NCBI RefSeq assembly: GCF_000003815.2
Contig: NC_049980.1
Span: 21,713,249-21,777,248, forward strand
From: Branchiostoma floridae
Taxonomy: Eukaryota > Chordata > Leptocardii > Amphioxiformes > Branchiostomatidae
Direction of reading: 5' to 3'
DNA: 64,000 nucleotides
Below the pieces are notes generated by a model. That model was not told the DNA's origin and searched no databases. It worked only from the letters and a program-made list of their open reading frames with translations. This document shows positions 27,001 to 42,000 of the stretch, piece by piece. The position numbers and the translations under genes are program-made. How positions within the stretch are numbered: position 1 is the first letter of the stretch; every line of letters begins with the position of its first letter.

Positions 27001-30000
27001 TAAATATCAGGCCAGACTAAAATCAATGCAATCTTCAAAACATACCTTGATGTATTAAACCATAATAGAAGTACTTGGTTAAGTACTTAGATAAAAATAG
27101 CCAAGGAAGCTGTTCCCAAAAACTGTCTTGCAGACAAATAAAAATTTAGTTACAGCCTCATTTCAGTACCATGGACAATGACCACTTTCCATGGTGCTGA
27201 AATGGCGCTGTTACAATTTGTCCACAAGTCAGTGGACAACTTCCTTGGTCTTCTTCATTGGATGAAGGGCTTCTACATTAATGAATATTCAGTTCATCAA
27301 TAGATTGCATGCTGTGAGATTGACATTGTTTATATGAAAGAAAACATCCTACCTGTGATGGTCCAACATGCATCATGCCAGTCTTGTCTCCTGATGTTTT
27401 AGCTACTCTTACATTGTACTGAGTCCCATCAGTGTGGTTGAAGAGGGAGAGGTGGGCACCCCTTCTGATTGACACCTCCTTGAAGATAAAGGACCTTTGG
27501 TCTTCATAAGGCACAAGCCATGTTCTTGCACTGTCTTCCCCTTTGTGTTGCTGATCGTCCAGGACTGAGAAGTCAATCTGCGGGCGACGTGGCTGTCCTC
27601 TGTTTTCATTGTCCACAATGATAGTGTCCTGACCATCGTCTGTGTCCCTCAAGAGAATAGTCCCTGCACCACCAACTTCATAGCCGCTCCTTCCCCCAAA
27701 CGCTTGTATCACACCGCTGAAGGTGTCATTGGCAGAATGAATGGCAACTCTGCCACCTCCTCCTCCACCTCCAGATGGGGAGGACCCACCATTTGCGCTC
27801 ACCAAGCCAGTCCCTTTGAATGTAGCTGTGTTGATGTGGACACTCCCACCACTTCCACCGCCATTCAGGTTGTACATCGGCTCTGTTCCGTCTGCATGAA
27901 GGGTTCCATCAATCTCAACCAGTCGTGTTGCTACCATGGTGATGACCCCTCCACCTTGACCTGGTGAAGATGAGGTAAGTCCACTGACCCCTCCAGGGCT
28001 GCCGAAGTCTTGTGGTTCATACAGAGAGCCGTATGGTGGTCCAACAATGCTGTAGTCATGACTGTGTAAGCCTTGGCCTCCACTTCCACCATGACCACCA
28101 CCGGAAGCTCCTGCATCATAGAACAAATGATAGCTTCCATATAAAGCAATCATTCTCTTTGAAAAAGCTACAGGGCACATTCCATGTTCTAGTACTGTAC
28201 AGTGCTCAAGGCACCAAGCTTCCCCTACCTGATTCCCTACGCTACATGGTGTATTACATTAAGAACCTGCAGCAGACAACATTAAGTGGCCAACACATCC
28301 TGCTGAGACTCAACAAAACCCTATGAGGTAGGACAGTTCACTAGAGGAAAATACCTTGTGCAGCAGGGATGCCCTCTCCCTCTGGGTTACTTCCAACTCC
28401 GCTGGTGTCCACCTCTGCTGCTTTGTCTACTAAGATGCTCTCAGCACTCATGTGTACCCAGTTTCCCTGCAACATTGAAAGACATGTTGGCATTACTTAA
28501 AATTAAAACAATAACTAGCTGTTGATAACTTCTCTGACAAGTTCTCATACATGTATATATTGTCTCATGGTACCTGTTTCTTTAGACCATATTACTTTTA
28601 TAAGCCTGAACCATCATTTATCACATAATATGGGCAACTTATCATTGTGCAAGGACTACTTGCTCTGGACCATGTATGTAAAGGCAGTTCCATAACGATA
28701 TTAGATGTTCTAGAAGAGGAAAGGAGGACAAAGAGCACCTTGATGGCACCTCCAGCATGAAGGTGGATCCCATCAGTGATCTGAAGGGACAGAGATGGTT
28801 CTTGTCCACGCTTTGAGCCACCAGGGTAATATGACACCAGCTGTCCATCTGTGAAAACCTGTAGAGACTTCAGTAGCAGTGTCTTTGGTGGTACCCCAGA
28901 TGTTCCACCCTGCAAGAAACACAAAGAGGAAGTCAATTGAATTCCTCACTTTGTCAATTAATGAGGACCAAAGAACAGCTAACACCAACTCATCTGAATA
29001 ACAACAGCAAAACACTTGCTGATTTTGGGATGTGACAAGGGTTACAGTCTTAGTCATATTTTTTTCTATTTTCTCATTTGTTGACCTATATGTACACAAT
29101 GCTCAAGATGAGAGTAAAATAGCATGCTTACCAAACCCCCAACTGTCAAGGTGATACCACTGCCAATGGTTAAGTCTTCCAAACCATCAAGGGTGCCATC
29201 CAGATGGACATCAGGGCTGTCCATGTCAGCAAGGTATACAGCTGTAGGTCAAAGAAACTTTTAGTTAATGGTCTGGAACTGACCGGTAGGTGTGCATTGA
29301 AGTAACAGAGAGGATGAGTACAGACTGCATCATGCTTTCCAGAATATTCAATATTAACTATACCACAGTTGTGTGACTTTTCAACTACAGGACTACTTAC
29401 CTTTTGGAAGGCTGATATATGAGTTTTCATAGCTCCTGAAGCCTACTGGGAAGGGAGAGTTGGAGTCAGCAATGTACAGATGGTGGTCAGGTGATGTATG
29501 GAGTATGCCAGATCCATCACCATGGAGATGGTCGATGGGGATAGGAATATCCTGAGGAATGGTATCATCCTTGTGGAAAGCCAAATGTCCACCTCCTGAT
29601 ATATGTACATGATCGAACTTGTACTGCAACATTACGTTAGATTGCTGAGTTGTGATGTAGGCACGTCCGCTGTCTTGGTTGCTGCTAGTTTGCCAGGTTG
29701 TCTTTGGTTTGTACCCTCCATTGTCTACAAGAAGTGTTGTTTGGGGCAATGTGGTGTTAGGTGATGGGTTAGAGGTGAAGACTGTTCCTGGGCCTCCCCT
29801 TTCAGCATCACTCGCCCCTCCTAAAGCCTGCAGCTGGCCACGGAAGGTGTCACTGACATTGATGTAGATGGCAACACGGCCACCAGCACCTCCACCACCA
29901 ACAGCCTGAAGTGATTAGAAACGAGTACTGTAAGTGTAACAGTATCTTCCTTACACAGCTATAAGTACAAATGAAATATTTCCTGTACAAGAATGCATTA

Positions 30001-33000
30001 TAGTAAGTAGGTTTAACTAAACTTACTACTTTCATTGCTAAAAACTCTCTAAAGCTTGATTGGAAAGCTCTCATTGATGAGTTTTAAGATTAGATAATTC
30101 CTAGTTTTCATTTGCACTACAGCAATAAACATAATATACAGCAGATCAAGGAAAACAAAAACCAACTAGAATAAAAACTTTTTGTAAACAATGCTACAAA
30201 AGTTTTTCAAGATACACAATAAAACAACAGAAGACAGAATAATTATAAGAGGTAACATCAGAGAAATGCACTACTCACTGGTGTCCCTGACTGTTTCTCA
30301 TTTCTGCAATATCTTCCGACATAATGGTGAACAGTGCCATAGCTTGGAACTGCATTATTTGAATCATCACAACGTCGGACACAGTCATATGGTTTCCAGT
30401 AGTACTGATCCCTGCACTGCAAACAACGTCCCTCAATGCAGCGGTTGCAGTGAGCTACACATGGTGAATCTCCTCCATTTACAGACACACGTCCTCTCCC
30501 TAAAGAAAAGATTAAATGATGATCATGTGATATAGAAAATAAAAACATTTTCCCAAAACACTTCCAGGATAGCAAATGGACAGGATGGAAACAGGGGTGA
30601 TTGGGGAACTTGAACCTTACAGTATTTTCTTACTGAAACAATGTATATCAGGATAGATTTTCCCCTCAGCCTCCAGTTCAGCATTTTCATCAAAACCAGC
30701 AAACAAAATATACGTTACTCATCAACTGCTGAGACTCAATTATAGCACAATACCATACATACAAGCTTGACAATGCATCATCTGCTTAATAGTATTACAT
30801 GTTTTTTAAGTTAATTTTCATGATAACCATGCCCTAGGCCATGTCATAAAGATTCTATTCATAACTCAACAACTGATGATACTCCATATGTAGGTGCTCG
30901 CAGTTGACTCTTACTAATTATTGCCATACCAGACAAATGCCTCGTTGTGATCCAGATACTCCCACCACTTCCTCCTCCATTCCCAGTTACTGTTGCAGAT
31001 GTGCCATCAGCTAGGAGTTCTCCATCCAGCAGGAAGTGATTTTCAGCTTCAAACTGAAGAACACCTCCTCCACTTCCCTCGTGCTAGAAACAATTATCAT
31101 CAAAGATTTTATTTGTAATAGAAGGCTATCAATATTCAGAAATTGTACTAACTGCCTGCTGATATCTGATGTTCATACATTGTAGTAAAGCGAAAACAAT
31201 CTTTTTGTATTTACATGATTGTACATTTTTGGAAACAATCACGATGGTCCAAAAGGGCATGAAAAATCCCCACTTGTGGGACATGAATATTGATGATAAT
31301 TAGATGCCAATCACTGTTGTCGCCATTGGAAACTGTCCGTGATTGGTTGAAAATTTAAAAGGCGGGCCGTAGTAATGTTTATGTTACGATATCTCCCCTG
31401 TGTCAACGTCGCTATTCATATGCGTTACCTGCCACTGGTTTCAATTGTTATTACATTAGCACGTTTTAACAATACCAATTCGTTGCCTCACTCAAAACCA
31501 ACAGGATTTTCAGTATAGTTTTGTCCATCTTATGGTCAAAATACCCAAAGATATTCCATCATCAAAAAAATATCAGCTCGCCGCTGGTGAAGTTGGACGT
31601 CATTTATGCTGGGTTTCGTCGGCAAAAGATTCAATATGGCGCTAGTAGTATTAAAATATTCCAAACTAAACGTATTTGTAATATAAACAGCTTTACCAAG
31701 CCACTTTTCAGCGACAAATTATTGACAGGATACGGTTTGAAAGTTCCTTCCGATAGAATAGAACAAGATAGCGCAACAGTTGGAACGGATTGGTTGCACC
31801 GAGCGCCACTGTGCTCAAATAGAAGACACCATTTATTAAACTGTCCATGGCCAGTCCCAGTTTGTACGTTTTTCTCTCCAATCATTGCCCGGGTTGTAGA
31901 TCACCCTTAAACTTTTAAGTTTATATTTGTAATCCTGAACTGGCATTTTAGACCTTTTCAAAAAGGTGCTTTGTAAATTGTTACGCATTACCGACGACGT
32001 CAGTTCTTGACAACAATCATCCCGCTTGGGTAACATCATTTGTAGCAGCATGGGTGAGTTGTACATTAAAAAAACACAGGCACCATTTATTTTGAGACCA
32101 ATTATCTAATTGAGTCACATATTCTTTGAAATGTGTTCTGGTCATTTTGAAAAAAAAAGTCCTGCAATGAATTAACTAACGTTCAGTTTAGTTTAATAAA
32201 GAAAACAATCCAAAACCACACGCAACATTTCCCACCACAATACAGTAGACTATCCCATTGACCTGAGATGAACCGGCGGGCGGCATGTTTGATTTCCCAA
32301 GCGGTCACGAAAACTCGACCCAAAAACAGAATAAAGAAGGAAAAATACACAAGCATACACAAAACACACACAACTTAGGACGATGAAAACTTAAGTCTGA
32401 TTCATGTAAACGATGCCCAGAATATAGTTGCGTTTAATACACAATCAAATCAAATTACGGAACGATAGTGAAAAAAAAAACGTGGTTCGTCCAAAACTAG
32501 CTTAAAACAAGCAGCTTTGACCAAAACTCCTTGCTTGTAACTTACAGGGCAAAAGCACTGAATGCACACACCAAACGATTTCAGAGACTTTGATTTACAG
32601 TTGAAAACCCCGCTCCCAGCACAGGCACAAAGAGATGATTTGCATGAAAGTGCCCGCGAAGACAAAGGGGCGCTAATAAGGCTCTGTCATCTATGCCAAC
32701 ACCGCCTCATTATAGCTTCAAAACATCTCTTTTTCAGCGTGGAAACTCTGAATAAAGTGCACATTTCATTTTTGGCCGATATCTTCCGATCCTACCGATA
32801 AAATGAAACAAAAACTACTCCATTTGAAAGAGCAAAAGCCGCCCGCCATCTTGGTTTTCGTATTTGTTTTTCTATCGGTGCATTCAGGAATTATGGGAGA
32901 AAAAAGTATCGGTAAATAGGAACAGGATTTTAAATGTATCAGACATAAAAAACTACACAGTAGAAATTGATTTTAGAAAGTTTGAGCTTAGATAAGGGTA

Positions 33001-36000
33001 TAAATGTTTGATTCCAACGTAAATGAGAAAAAAAAGTCGGTGTGGTTCAGAGTTCAGCGACCGAAAGTGACTTTTGCCACATCCCGTGAAAGCGGGGATT
33101 TAACCACTGTATTGTACTGACACTTGAGTTTTACGTCGTTTCAAGGCTGACATTTTCATTTTTCATGTATGTACTTTTGTTAATTTATATCATAAACTAA
33201 TCGATCGTAATCTTGGGAAATACTTCTGCTGCTTTCTGTATATATGCCGTGCGGCACTTCAGACCTGCCTGTGGGTGTGGCCTATTAGCATAGCAACGAG
33301 AAGAATAGCCTAGCAACGGACCAGCGTGAATACTGTGACAATGTATCACATGTCTATATCAACTAGTTTTCTAACCTCTGTGTGTCCACTAGTTCTGCTG
33401 CCACCACTTCCATAGTCTACAGGTTCAAGCACATTTCCATAGGCGGGTGCAGAGTAGGCCATGTTCTGTCCTTGCCCACCTCCACCACCGTGAGAGGCAC
33501 CTGACCCATAGGAAGTCCCCAGCCCTGCCCCAGGACCCTGAGACACTGGCCAGCCATGTCCTGATGCATCCACCTTACCTTCACCATCCACACTGATGTC
33601 CACAGCTGGAATATACAATTATTATATACTTAGAGGTACATGTACATGTAGAGGTACATCTACTGGTATCAGCCTAGGTAAAAAAAATACTGATTAGGAC
33701 AGTCAGTAAATCTTAATCCACACAAACACAAGTACACCAGATATAGGTTATTAAAAAAATAGCTTCACCAACCTTTGATGTACAGTTTGTTGGCAGTCAC
33801 CTCTGCTCCTCCCCTTACTGTGAAACTACCATCGAGTTGTAGTGTCAGCCCAGCCTCATCCTCTGGACCTTCCAAGTAAGAAAGGACTCCTCCATTCAGG
33901 ACTGTGATGCTGTTCATCAATAGGGTGCCAGGTGTTTCTGTATTTACCATTGATGCAGCCTTGATGTCAAGTTTTCCATCCAATGATATGTCGAGCGTCT
34001 CCACACCCTGGAGTTTTCCTCCATACAGAGTAAGTGTGGTGTCCTGTAGGTAGGTGTTGTGGGGAAGTCCCATGGTACCATTCTGCAGGAAAGACATGGC
34101 AAGAAACATCTTTAGCAATTTTGCAGAACTGAAAGAGGGATTTTCTAAACTTGATCATTATTAGATTATAAATTACAGTACAGTATGGATATACCTTAAC
34201 ATAACTTTGTACATGTACAACATAATAAGTCGCTAGACATATACCTGATAGACATTGACATTAAAGGGAATCTTGTGAGTTGCATTCAAGCTGGTGTTGA
34301 TGGCTTCCCCATGGTCAACATGGACAGTCCCTGTGTGGTCACCCGCCAGGTCTCTAACATGTAACGTCCTACTGTCGCTGACCGGCAGACCGCCCTCATC
34401 CACAGACAGCAGGCCGACATGTGCATAACCTCCAATGTCCAGGACATCGAGGACATGATCTTCAGCTTGGTCTTCAGGGAGAGGAACCCATGTTCTCCGG
34501 GACTAGATAGATTTAGTGACACAGTTGTTATAAGTTGGAGTGGTTTGAATGTCAGTGATCAATTTGTATCTCTTGTTACTTTTCATCACTAGTTTATAGA
34601 ATTTCAGTTTTCAGAATAAAAACTCATTCTAAGTGCAATCGCTAATCTATAAAGAGTGACACATATCAATATTAAGTATTAATTTTCTATTATAGCAATA
34701 ATAGTTGCCCAACTTACTGGTTGGTTATAGCCATTGTATATCTTCAGGGTAGTTTTCTCCACTGAATGCTGTTGTTTGAAGAAAACTGTCCCGGATGCAC
34801 CATGCTCAGCCTGCCCCTCCCCTCCAGAGGATTCCAGGCTTCCATCAAAGTCCATCAGTTCAAAGTATAGAGCCATCCTTCCACCACCTCCGCCTCCATA
34901 ACCACTGCCTCCATTCACCTAAAATAGGTGTCGGAAAGAAGCGGAAGAAAGCAATTATATTAATGTCAATGACAAGCAAGGAATGTTAATGCAGATTTTT
35001 TACATCAAAAATTTAATTCCTTGTGTTCCTTTTTGAATGGAAACTTGACACATTAAATTCTATACAATCAATTCAATGCTAATAGTTCACTAAGTCTTTG
35101 AACATTAAGAGCATGAGATGCCATTGACAATTGTATTTTACCTGAATCTTCCCAGACCCTTCCAGTTTCCTTGTCGTGAGCTGAAGACTTCCTCCACTGC
35201 CTCCTCCTCCGTATTCGCCTGCCGAGTCCTGTCCATTTGCACTTAAGACGCCTTCAATACGAACAAAGTCTGAGACGTTGACAAACAGACTGCCCCCACC
35301 GGCACCTCCACTGTTCCCTCCACCGCTGCCAAACTCCTGGGGGAGGAGGAAGGAGCCATAGGCAGGTCCTGTCTCCTGGGAGGCAGATGCTGCTCCACCG
35401 CTCCCTCCATGGCTACCACCTGTTCCACGGTTGGCATGTGTAAGGCCTGCACCTGGGCCAACTGGAGGGATATTTATTAATCAATTAGTGGGGAAAGGAC
35501 AATGTTGCAGAAACATGCTAGTCAAAGACCCTTTATGATATATAATACATGAAATATTTCAAATAGTATAATTCATGCCATCTAATGACATTTATAGGGA
35601 CAATGATGCTCCATTGTGATACAATTAAATGCCACACTTGCTCATCAAAGATCCGGAGAGCCTGCAACATATACCGGTAAAATGAGACTTCATCAACCAT
35701 GAGATTTATGCACAGACCTCCAGCTGAATGTCCACTTCCGTCCACATTGATGGAACCTTTGACATCAACAATGATGACATCAGCAAGTAGATGCAGGTTA
35801 GTTGATGTGATAACTCCACCTCCATGCACCTGAGGTTGATCATTGTCATTAATTACTATTTATGTGCTCCCAAAAAGTCATACTTCTATTAGTTATACAT
35901 ACTTTAAAGTCTTGTAAGTCTTAACATTATGTTGTCCAAAAATTGATATCGAGAAAGAACAATTTTGCATTGAATGCATACTGTGCTGCAGCCTTCCACT

Positions 36001-39000
36001 ATTTGCCTTTAGTTGAAACTGACTATAGTTCTGACTTAATATAGTTTTTATATTACATGAGGTGAAACTCACAAAGAGTAAATGACCAAATCTTAACAAG
36101 TTCACTTTTTGACAATTCCTTAGGGCTGAAGTTGACTGAAAGAACAAACCTGTACAAATGTTCCTTTCATGACACGCCTGTTCTGTCCATTTGATGTCTG
36201 CAAGGTTCCATGGTTACGAATTTTGATGGCATTGAAGTTGAAAGTCTCAGTTGGCTGTCCATCAAGATCAATCATCTCATGCATTTTTATGATTCCTAGA
36301 AGAACAACAAATACAGGTATCACAAACTAAGACGTTATTGTTACAGTATTACATTGTACATGTAGATAGATAGCAAGTACATTCAAGCTACATCAGCTTG
36401 TTCCCATAAACTTATTACTTTTTAGTACAGTATGTGATCTCCTACCTCTATCCTGTCTTACATGTGTTTTGTATCATAATGACAATTCAAATTAGGTAAA
36501 ATGTAGCCCATATTACCAGAGGTGATACAATGCACAATCTACTGTAACTTCTACATGATATTGTCTAGCACACTTTACTGTACCTCCATCTACTACTGTG
36601 ATGTTTTCACAGTTGGCCACCACACCCTGCACGTCCACGGTGACACCTGCAGCCCGTAGCTCTCCGTGTGTTGTCGCCAGGCCTCCCGGATAGATGGTCA
36701 GGTCCATGGGGAGATGAGCATTGGCAGCATACAATGTCTGGTTAAAGCCAATGTGCATTTTCCCACTGCGGTCCCCATGCAGAGAGCCAAGTCTGATCTG
36801 GAGATGTTCCTTTGGGCTGAACGGCCATAAAAACCCAAGATGTGCCCCGCCATAGAGATGAAGCTCATCAATAATGACATCCTCCAAGAAGTAATGGGTT
36901 GGTATGTTTCTGTCAGCTATCTTTGACAGTTCTTCTGGTAGGATCCATGCGATTGTGGATGTGGAAGCATAACTGGTGTAGAGGGAGGACAAGTTTCTCT
37001 GAGGATCCCTTGGTGTCTTTCCCAAGTTGTTGATGTAGAGTGTCCGGTTTGTGAGTGGTTGGGTGACATTGGAATCATGAGTGACTTGTGCTTCCTCACT
37101 AGTGGCATCCAACAGCTGTGTCTGGTTGTCAGGTTGCAGGCGATGGAGGTACACTGTACCAGGACCACCTGGTTCATGGCCATCCCCACCGGTAGCAAGG
37201 AACTGGCCTGTGGACACATGATTTGGTATTGATGATGCTTTATTGATGACATGTAAATAACTTACACTTCATCTCAAGCACTGCACTCAAAGTTTGACTA
37301 AAGAAACAAATCCATGCAATGTAGATGCATGGAACATACATACAATGAAGTAGCGTTACTTGAAATACTATGAAATAGCGTTACTTCTTGAAAGTCAGTT
37401 GAACCTTGACAGTATCAAACCTAAGGTTATGTGTATGTACTAGATGACTAGGTATGTGTAGTACAAAACTACTTTACATTTGTGGTTTTACATTTGTGTA
37501 TGATACACTGCTAAATACATAACAACACCTATGTACTTGTTGTAAATACAAGAGCTACAGTAGCTGATGTTTTACAGGTCTGAACCATACCTATGAAGTG
37601 GTTGTGTTTGTAGTACACTGCTGCTCGTCCTCCTGCTCCCCCTCCTCCTGCAGTGGACACCTGGCCCGTGTACCCGTCTCCTCCTGACACATCCACCACT
37701 CCGTCTCCATCAAAGATGTGGGTCTCCATCCAGATACTCCCTCCACTCCCACCTCCAGCTGCCACGGAGCCCCACCTTCCACCCTTGGCAGTCAGGAAAC
37801 CATCCACAACAAGGGCATTGGAGATGTTCATAAACATTCTCCCTCCACCTGTCCAAATAATGACATATGCCGCATATGATAAGACTACTGGATATGTTTG
37901 CGATACACCTTTACATACATATACATGTTATATCCTTGAAAAGAAACTCTGTTGAGCTAAGACGGCCCAGGCACGCTCGATTTGTGTCCGAGTTCCGGTG
38001 CGTGTTCCCTTGTCCAGCCGAATTCGAACACGTGTTCCATGATGTTCGTAATTCGAACCGAACGCGCGTTCGAACCTGTGGTTATTTGCAACTTTTCAAC
38101 GTAAACAGGCACCGTAAGGACCATTTATCCTTGGTGGGTGTCTGTGCGGTCAAGTTATGACATTTACGGCTTTAGTCCCAGCTCAAAATAAGAGTACTGA
38201 TCTTTTTTGTACTCAAGATTTACTTATTATCCCTTTCTTATCAAAATTGTCTGAGGTAATTTTGTGTAATCATTTAATGTTTTTGACTATGGTGCATTTT
38301 CAATGAAAAATTGAAAAAAAATGGTCGTTTCTGATGTTTTCGGCCCAAAAAAACAATATAATCCTAATTTAAAACAAAATAACCTCGGATAAAAATGATA
38401 AGAATAAGGTTGGCTTTCATCCTTTAGAATATCATAATTGAAAGTCTTGTTTCCAGCTGGGACTAGACTCATGAAATAAACAACACTTTTTTTAACCAAA
38501 ATGTTTATTTCAATCACAAGTATTCAATGTGTTTAAAGTAGTACTAAAACTGTGTGAAGTTTCATCGTAGTGCAACCGAGCAATCAAAAGTTACGATCGA
38601 TGTATAGAATACTTATTCCAGGCCATGGGCTGTCTTAAGCCAACAGAGAAGCAACTTTCTGCTTTGTCATTTGAGTTATGAGTTAAAATTGCATACTTGA
38701 TGCAACTGAAGCATCCTGATTTTGATCAATTTCAAAGTTAAAATTACCTGATATTACGATGACCTAATACAATTATTAACACAGAATATTACTAAGAAAA
38801 GACAGGTTATGCAAATCTGATACTACACGTACCTCTCCCACCAAGATGAGGGAAGACATTGTGCCCCCCATCCCTGCCAAATGTGTTTGGGACGAGGAAG
38901 GACCCATGGGTGACACCAACCATGGACTGGGAATTACCCTGACCACCATTTCCACCATGCCCTGCTCCAGATGAACCTGACGGACTCCCAACGCCTGTAC

Positions 39001-42000
39001 CATCTGGATAAAGTACAGAATTCTTAATATATAAATGGTCACTTTTGGATTACAAAGCCACATAACAGCCTGCAGTGGAGGACAACCTTCTCATTGATCT
39101 TCAGAAGCAAAGAGACAGCCAACAGCAACACAGAAGTATGCATCTACCACAAAGACTATTGTTGCATAGAATATGGTCATACATGTTCAATACAAACGTC
39201 TAAAGTAAACAAAATATTTCATAATTTTTGCCATTCTGCTAAATAAATATACATGTACCCATACTTGAAAACACTTAAGTCCAGATTTTATTCTATTTCA
39301 TAATGATACATCACACAACATAACATAATAGAAACTCAATAGATATCGCTGTAACAGTAGACAGTTAGATAGGATTAAAAACATGTCGAACAGTACACGT
39401 ACCACCTGAGGACTCCTGTCTTGATACACCTTCATCCACAGTTAGATGAGCAGAAGATTCAATTGTGACATTGATGTAGTGCAGTTCCAGGTCATTTGAC
39501 CGCACCTGATGGGAAAATGATGAAATGAAACATATGTGACTATATATCATATTCTGTGATCTCAGATTATAGTCATGATTCTTTTATAACAGAAACAGAG
39601 CTATACATGACAATTGTACAATTAATTTGTGCATGAATATCCTATATACTAATCAGAATATAGAAGAAATACTAAATTGCATATGCATCATAACGACTTC
39701 TTTACAGGAAAATACACAATACTATTACCATTCCTCCACTGCGAACAGAAAATGTCTGTCCAGTCAAAGTCGTGGTTACTTCATTTTGAGTCACAACCTC
39801 CATTTCTCCAAAGGTTTTGACCACCACATGATCCAGCTCTGTTGTTGTAGGCTCCAGGTGATCAAGTACAAACTTGCATCCTGATCCAACTGTCAGATTT
39901 TGTATGGTGTCAAAGTGGCCTTGAAAGGAGAAATGGAAACTGTCAGTTCCAACAGCAATAAAAAAAAACTAAACCTGGAATATCATGGATCATTTTGGAC
40001 AGGAGCCTCCAACTAGTGCAACTAGCCAAACTTAAAAGTACATCTTATATTGTTCCATTTCAGAATGGCTCAATAAGGAACATTTTATTCCTTATACTTA
40101 TAGGTAACCTGAGAAAGAGAAGACAAAGCGGATCGCAATCATGTCATGTACAGTGGATTCCGCTTAATTGTATCACCAATTTGTCAGAACATTTTATCCA
40201 ATTATGCGGCCTATTCTACAGACCGAAGTTGTCTGTGTGACCAGCTTCAGTGGCGTGGGTTGGGCTGGGGGTGTAGTTTGAAAACCAACTTGACGCACAC
40301 ATAACACACACACACGCTCAGAAGTTATCACAAACGTCATATTTTTATTTACAATGCATGTGGTAATGTCAATGTACACAAATACAATGGTAATGTCAAA
40401 GTATTTTTTTTTTCTTTACAGGCAAGAAGAACGTCAAAATCCGACATTCATAACGTCTCGAAAAACCGCGGGGATTATGAGTCTACTGGCGCTTTATGGA
40501 ACAAGTGTAGATTTTACCGTAACATCATGGTCTATATACTGTACAAACTTAGACTGCCTTACACATGTACATGCACAATAAAAAAATTCCAGTAGATAAA
40601 CAATGAACACGATATTAAAAGATTCCGGTCGGTCAACAATACAGTGCAAAGTGTGGAAATTGACGCCGATACATAACAAAGACAACTACCGAGAAAATGT
40701 TTGCGGGTTCGTAAATCAGTTAACTGAGAGACGGGAATGAACGGTAATGTCAAAGATAAACACATAATCTACACATACACAACTCCTTATCTTGAACGAT
40801 GCGCTAATTTGTGAAAATTTACAAAGTTTCAACGTCTTTGGCTCGGTACAACAAAAAAACATGGCATCCAACAAGAAATGACGCTATCCCATAATCCATA
40901 GCGTCATGTTTGTTACAAGCGTCATGCAGGCGGGAAATTCAAATGTACAACGAGTCTATTTTTAAGTCGCTAAATCTAATCTAGTTCTAAACCGCCCTTC
41001 TTTTGTTACCCATTTGACCAAAAAAAGAGACAACTTTGGGCGGTTCATTGACTTTTAATATACAGACGCTTGTTGGTTTATTTCCAGATCTGACAGATTC
41101 TGACAAAGACGTGACCACTCTGGCATCTTTTCATTATGCAATCCCCGTCGTCCGTCATGCCTTGCGGCAACCTATGAACAACATGGCGCCCAATGGCGCG
41201 CGCACCACGCTATCGGCGAGATTTTCGATGAAGTCTACCTTCCTTATGGTCGCTATCATGATCTTATGCCTTCATACATACATTTATTGGTTACTATTGG
41301 ACTCATTTGTGACATTTAGGTATATTTTCTCATTTTTATTCTTTGTAACTTGACGTAATTCTATCCAAAAACACGAAGTTTGAGACGGTGGGTTATCCAA
41401 TTCTGCGATGTCTTAAACAATAGAATGAATGGCAAATGGTTTGGGATTTCGTAATTCTATTCAATTACCCGAATTATCCAAAAAGGCCTAATACGAATAA
41501 TTGGAATCCACTGTATATGACCTTGTTGTTCTTTGAAAACAGCTTCTTAAACTTGTGACACAAGATTGATCAAGTTACCTTAAGTAGCACAACATGACTG
41601 ATATCAAGAGTAATTACCTCGGATATAGATGTCCACATCTTTGCACTCTGTACGTGGTGGAAGTGTGATGTTTGCTCCACGATGCACGACCAATGAGAAT
41701 GGCAGGATGTCCCTAGAAAACCTATTGTGGAACATCTGGCCTTCCCGCATGGTCACCAGGCCGGAGTAGTCACCTGTCACTCTGTCCACAGACAACCTGC
41801 TGCCTTCTCCTTCCAAGCTAAGTCCACCACCACCATGCACCTGGATCTGATGGTACAACGCATAACATATCAGACCATGACAAAGAAAGACACTCACTTA
41901 CTGCACAGTAGCAATGATCTAGCCACATTTATGTACCTTTTAAGTGGAAGATGACATAATAATGACTTTATGAATTACTTTATTATAATGCATTAGGCTG

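Noticed and set aside
31521-31910. 129-codon plus-strand frame as a gene
   Set aside because: No recognisable domain, no repeats and no supporting splice signals; a frame of this length can occur by chance in 2.3 kb.
35893-36147. 84-codon minus-strand frame in an intron
   Set aside because: No module motif is present, and the exons on both sides (36150..36295 and 35718..35829) join directly in frame without it.
41036-41353. Plus-strand frame of 105 codons inside the pogo-like element as a transposase fragment
   Set aside because: No DDE or helix-turn-helix signature is visible, and the frame is short.
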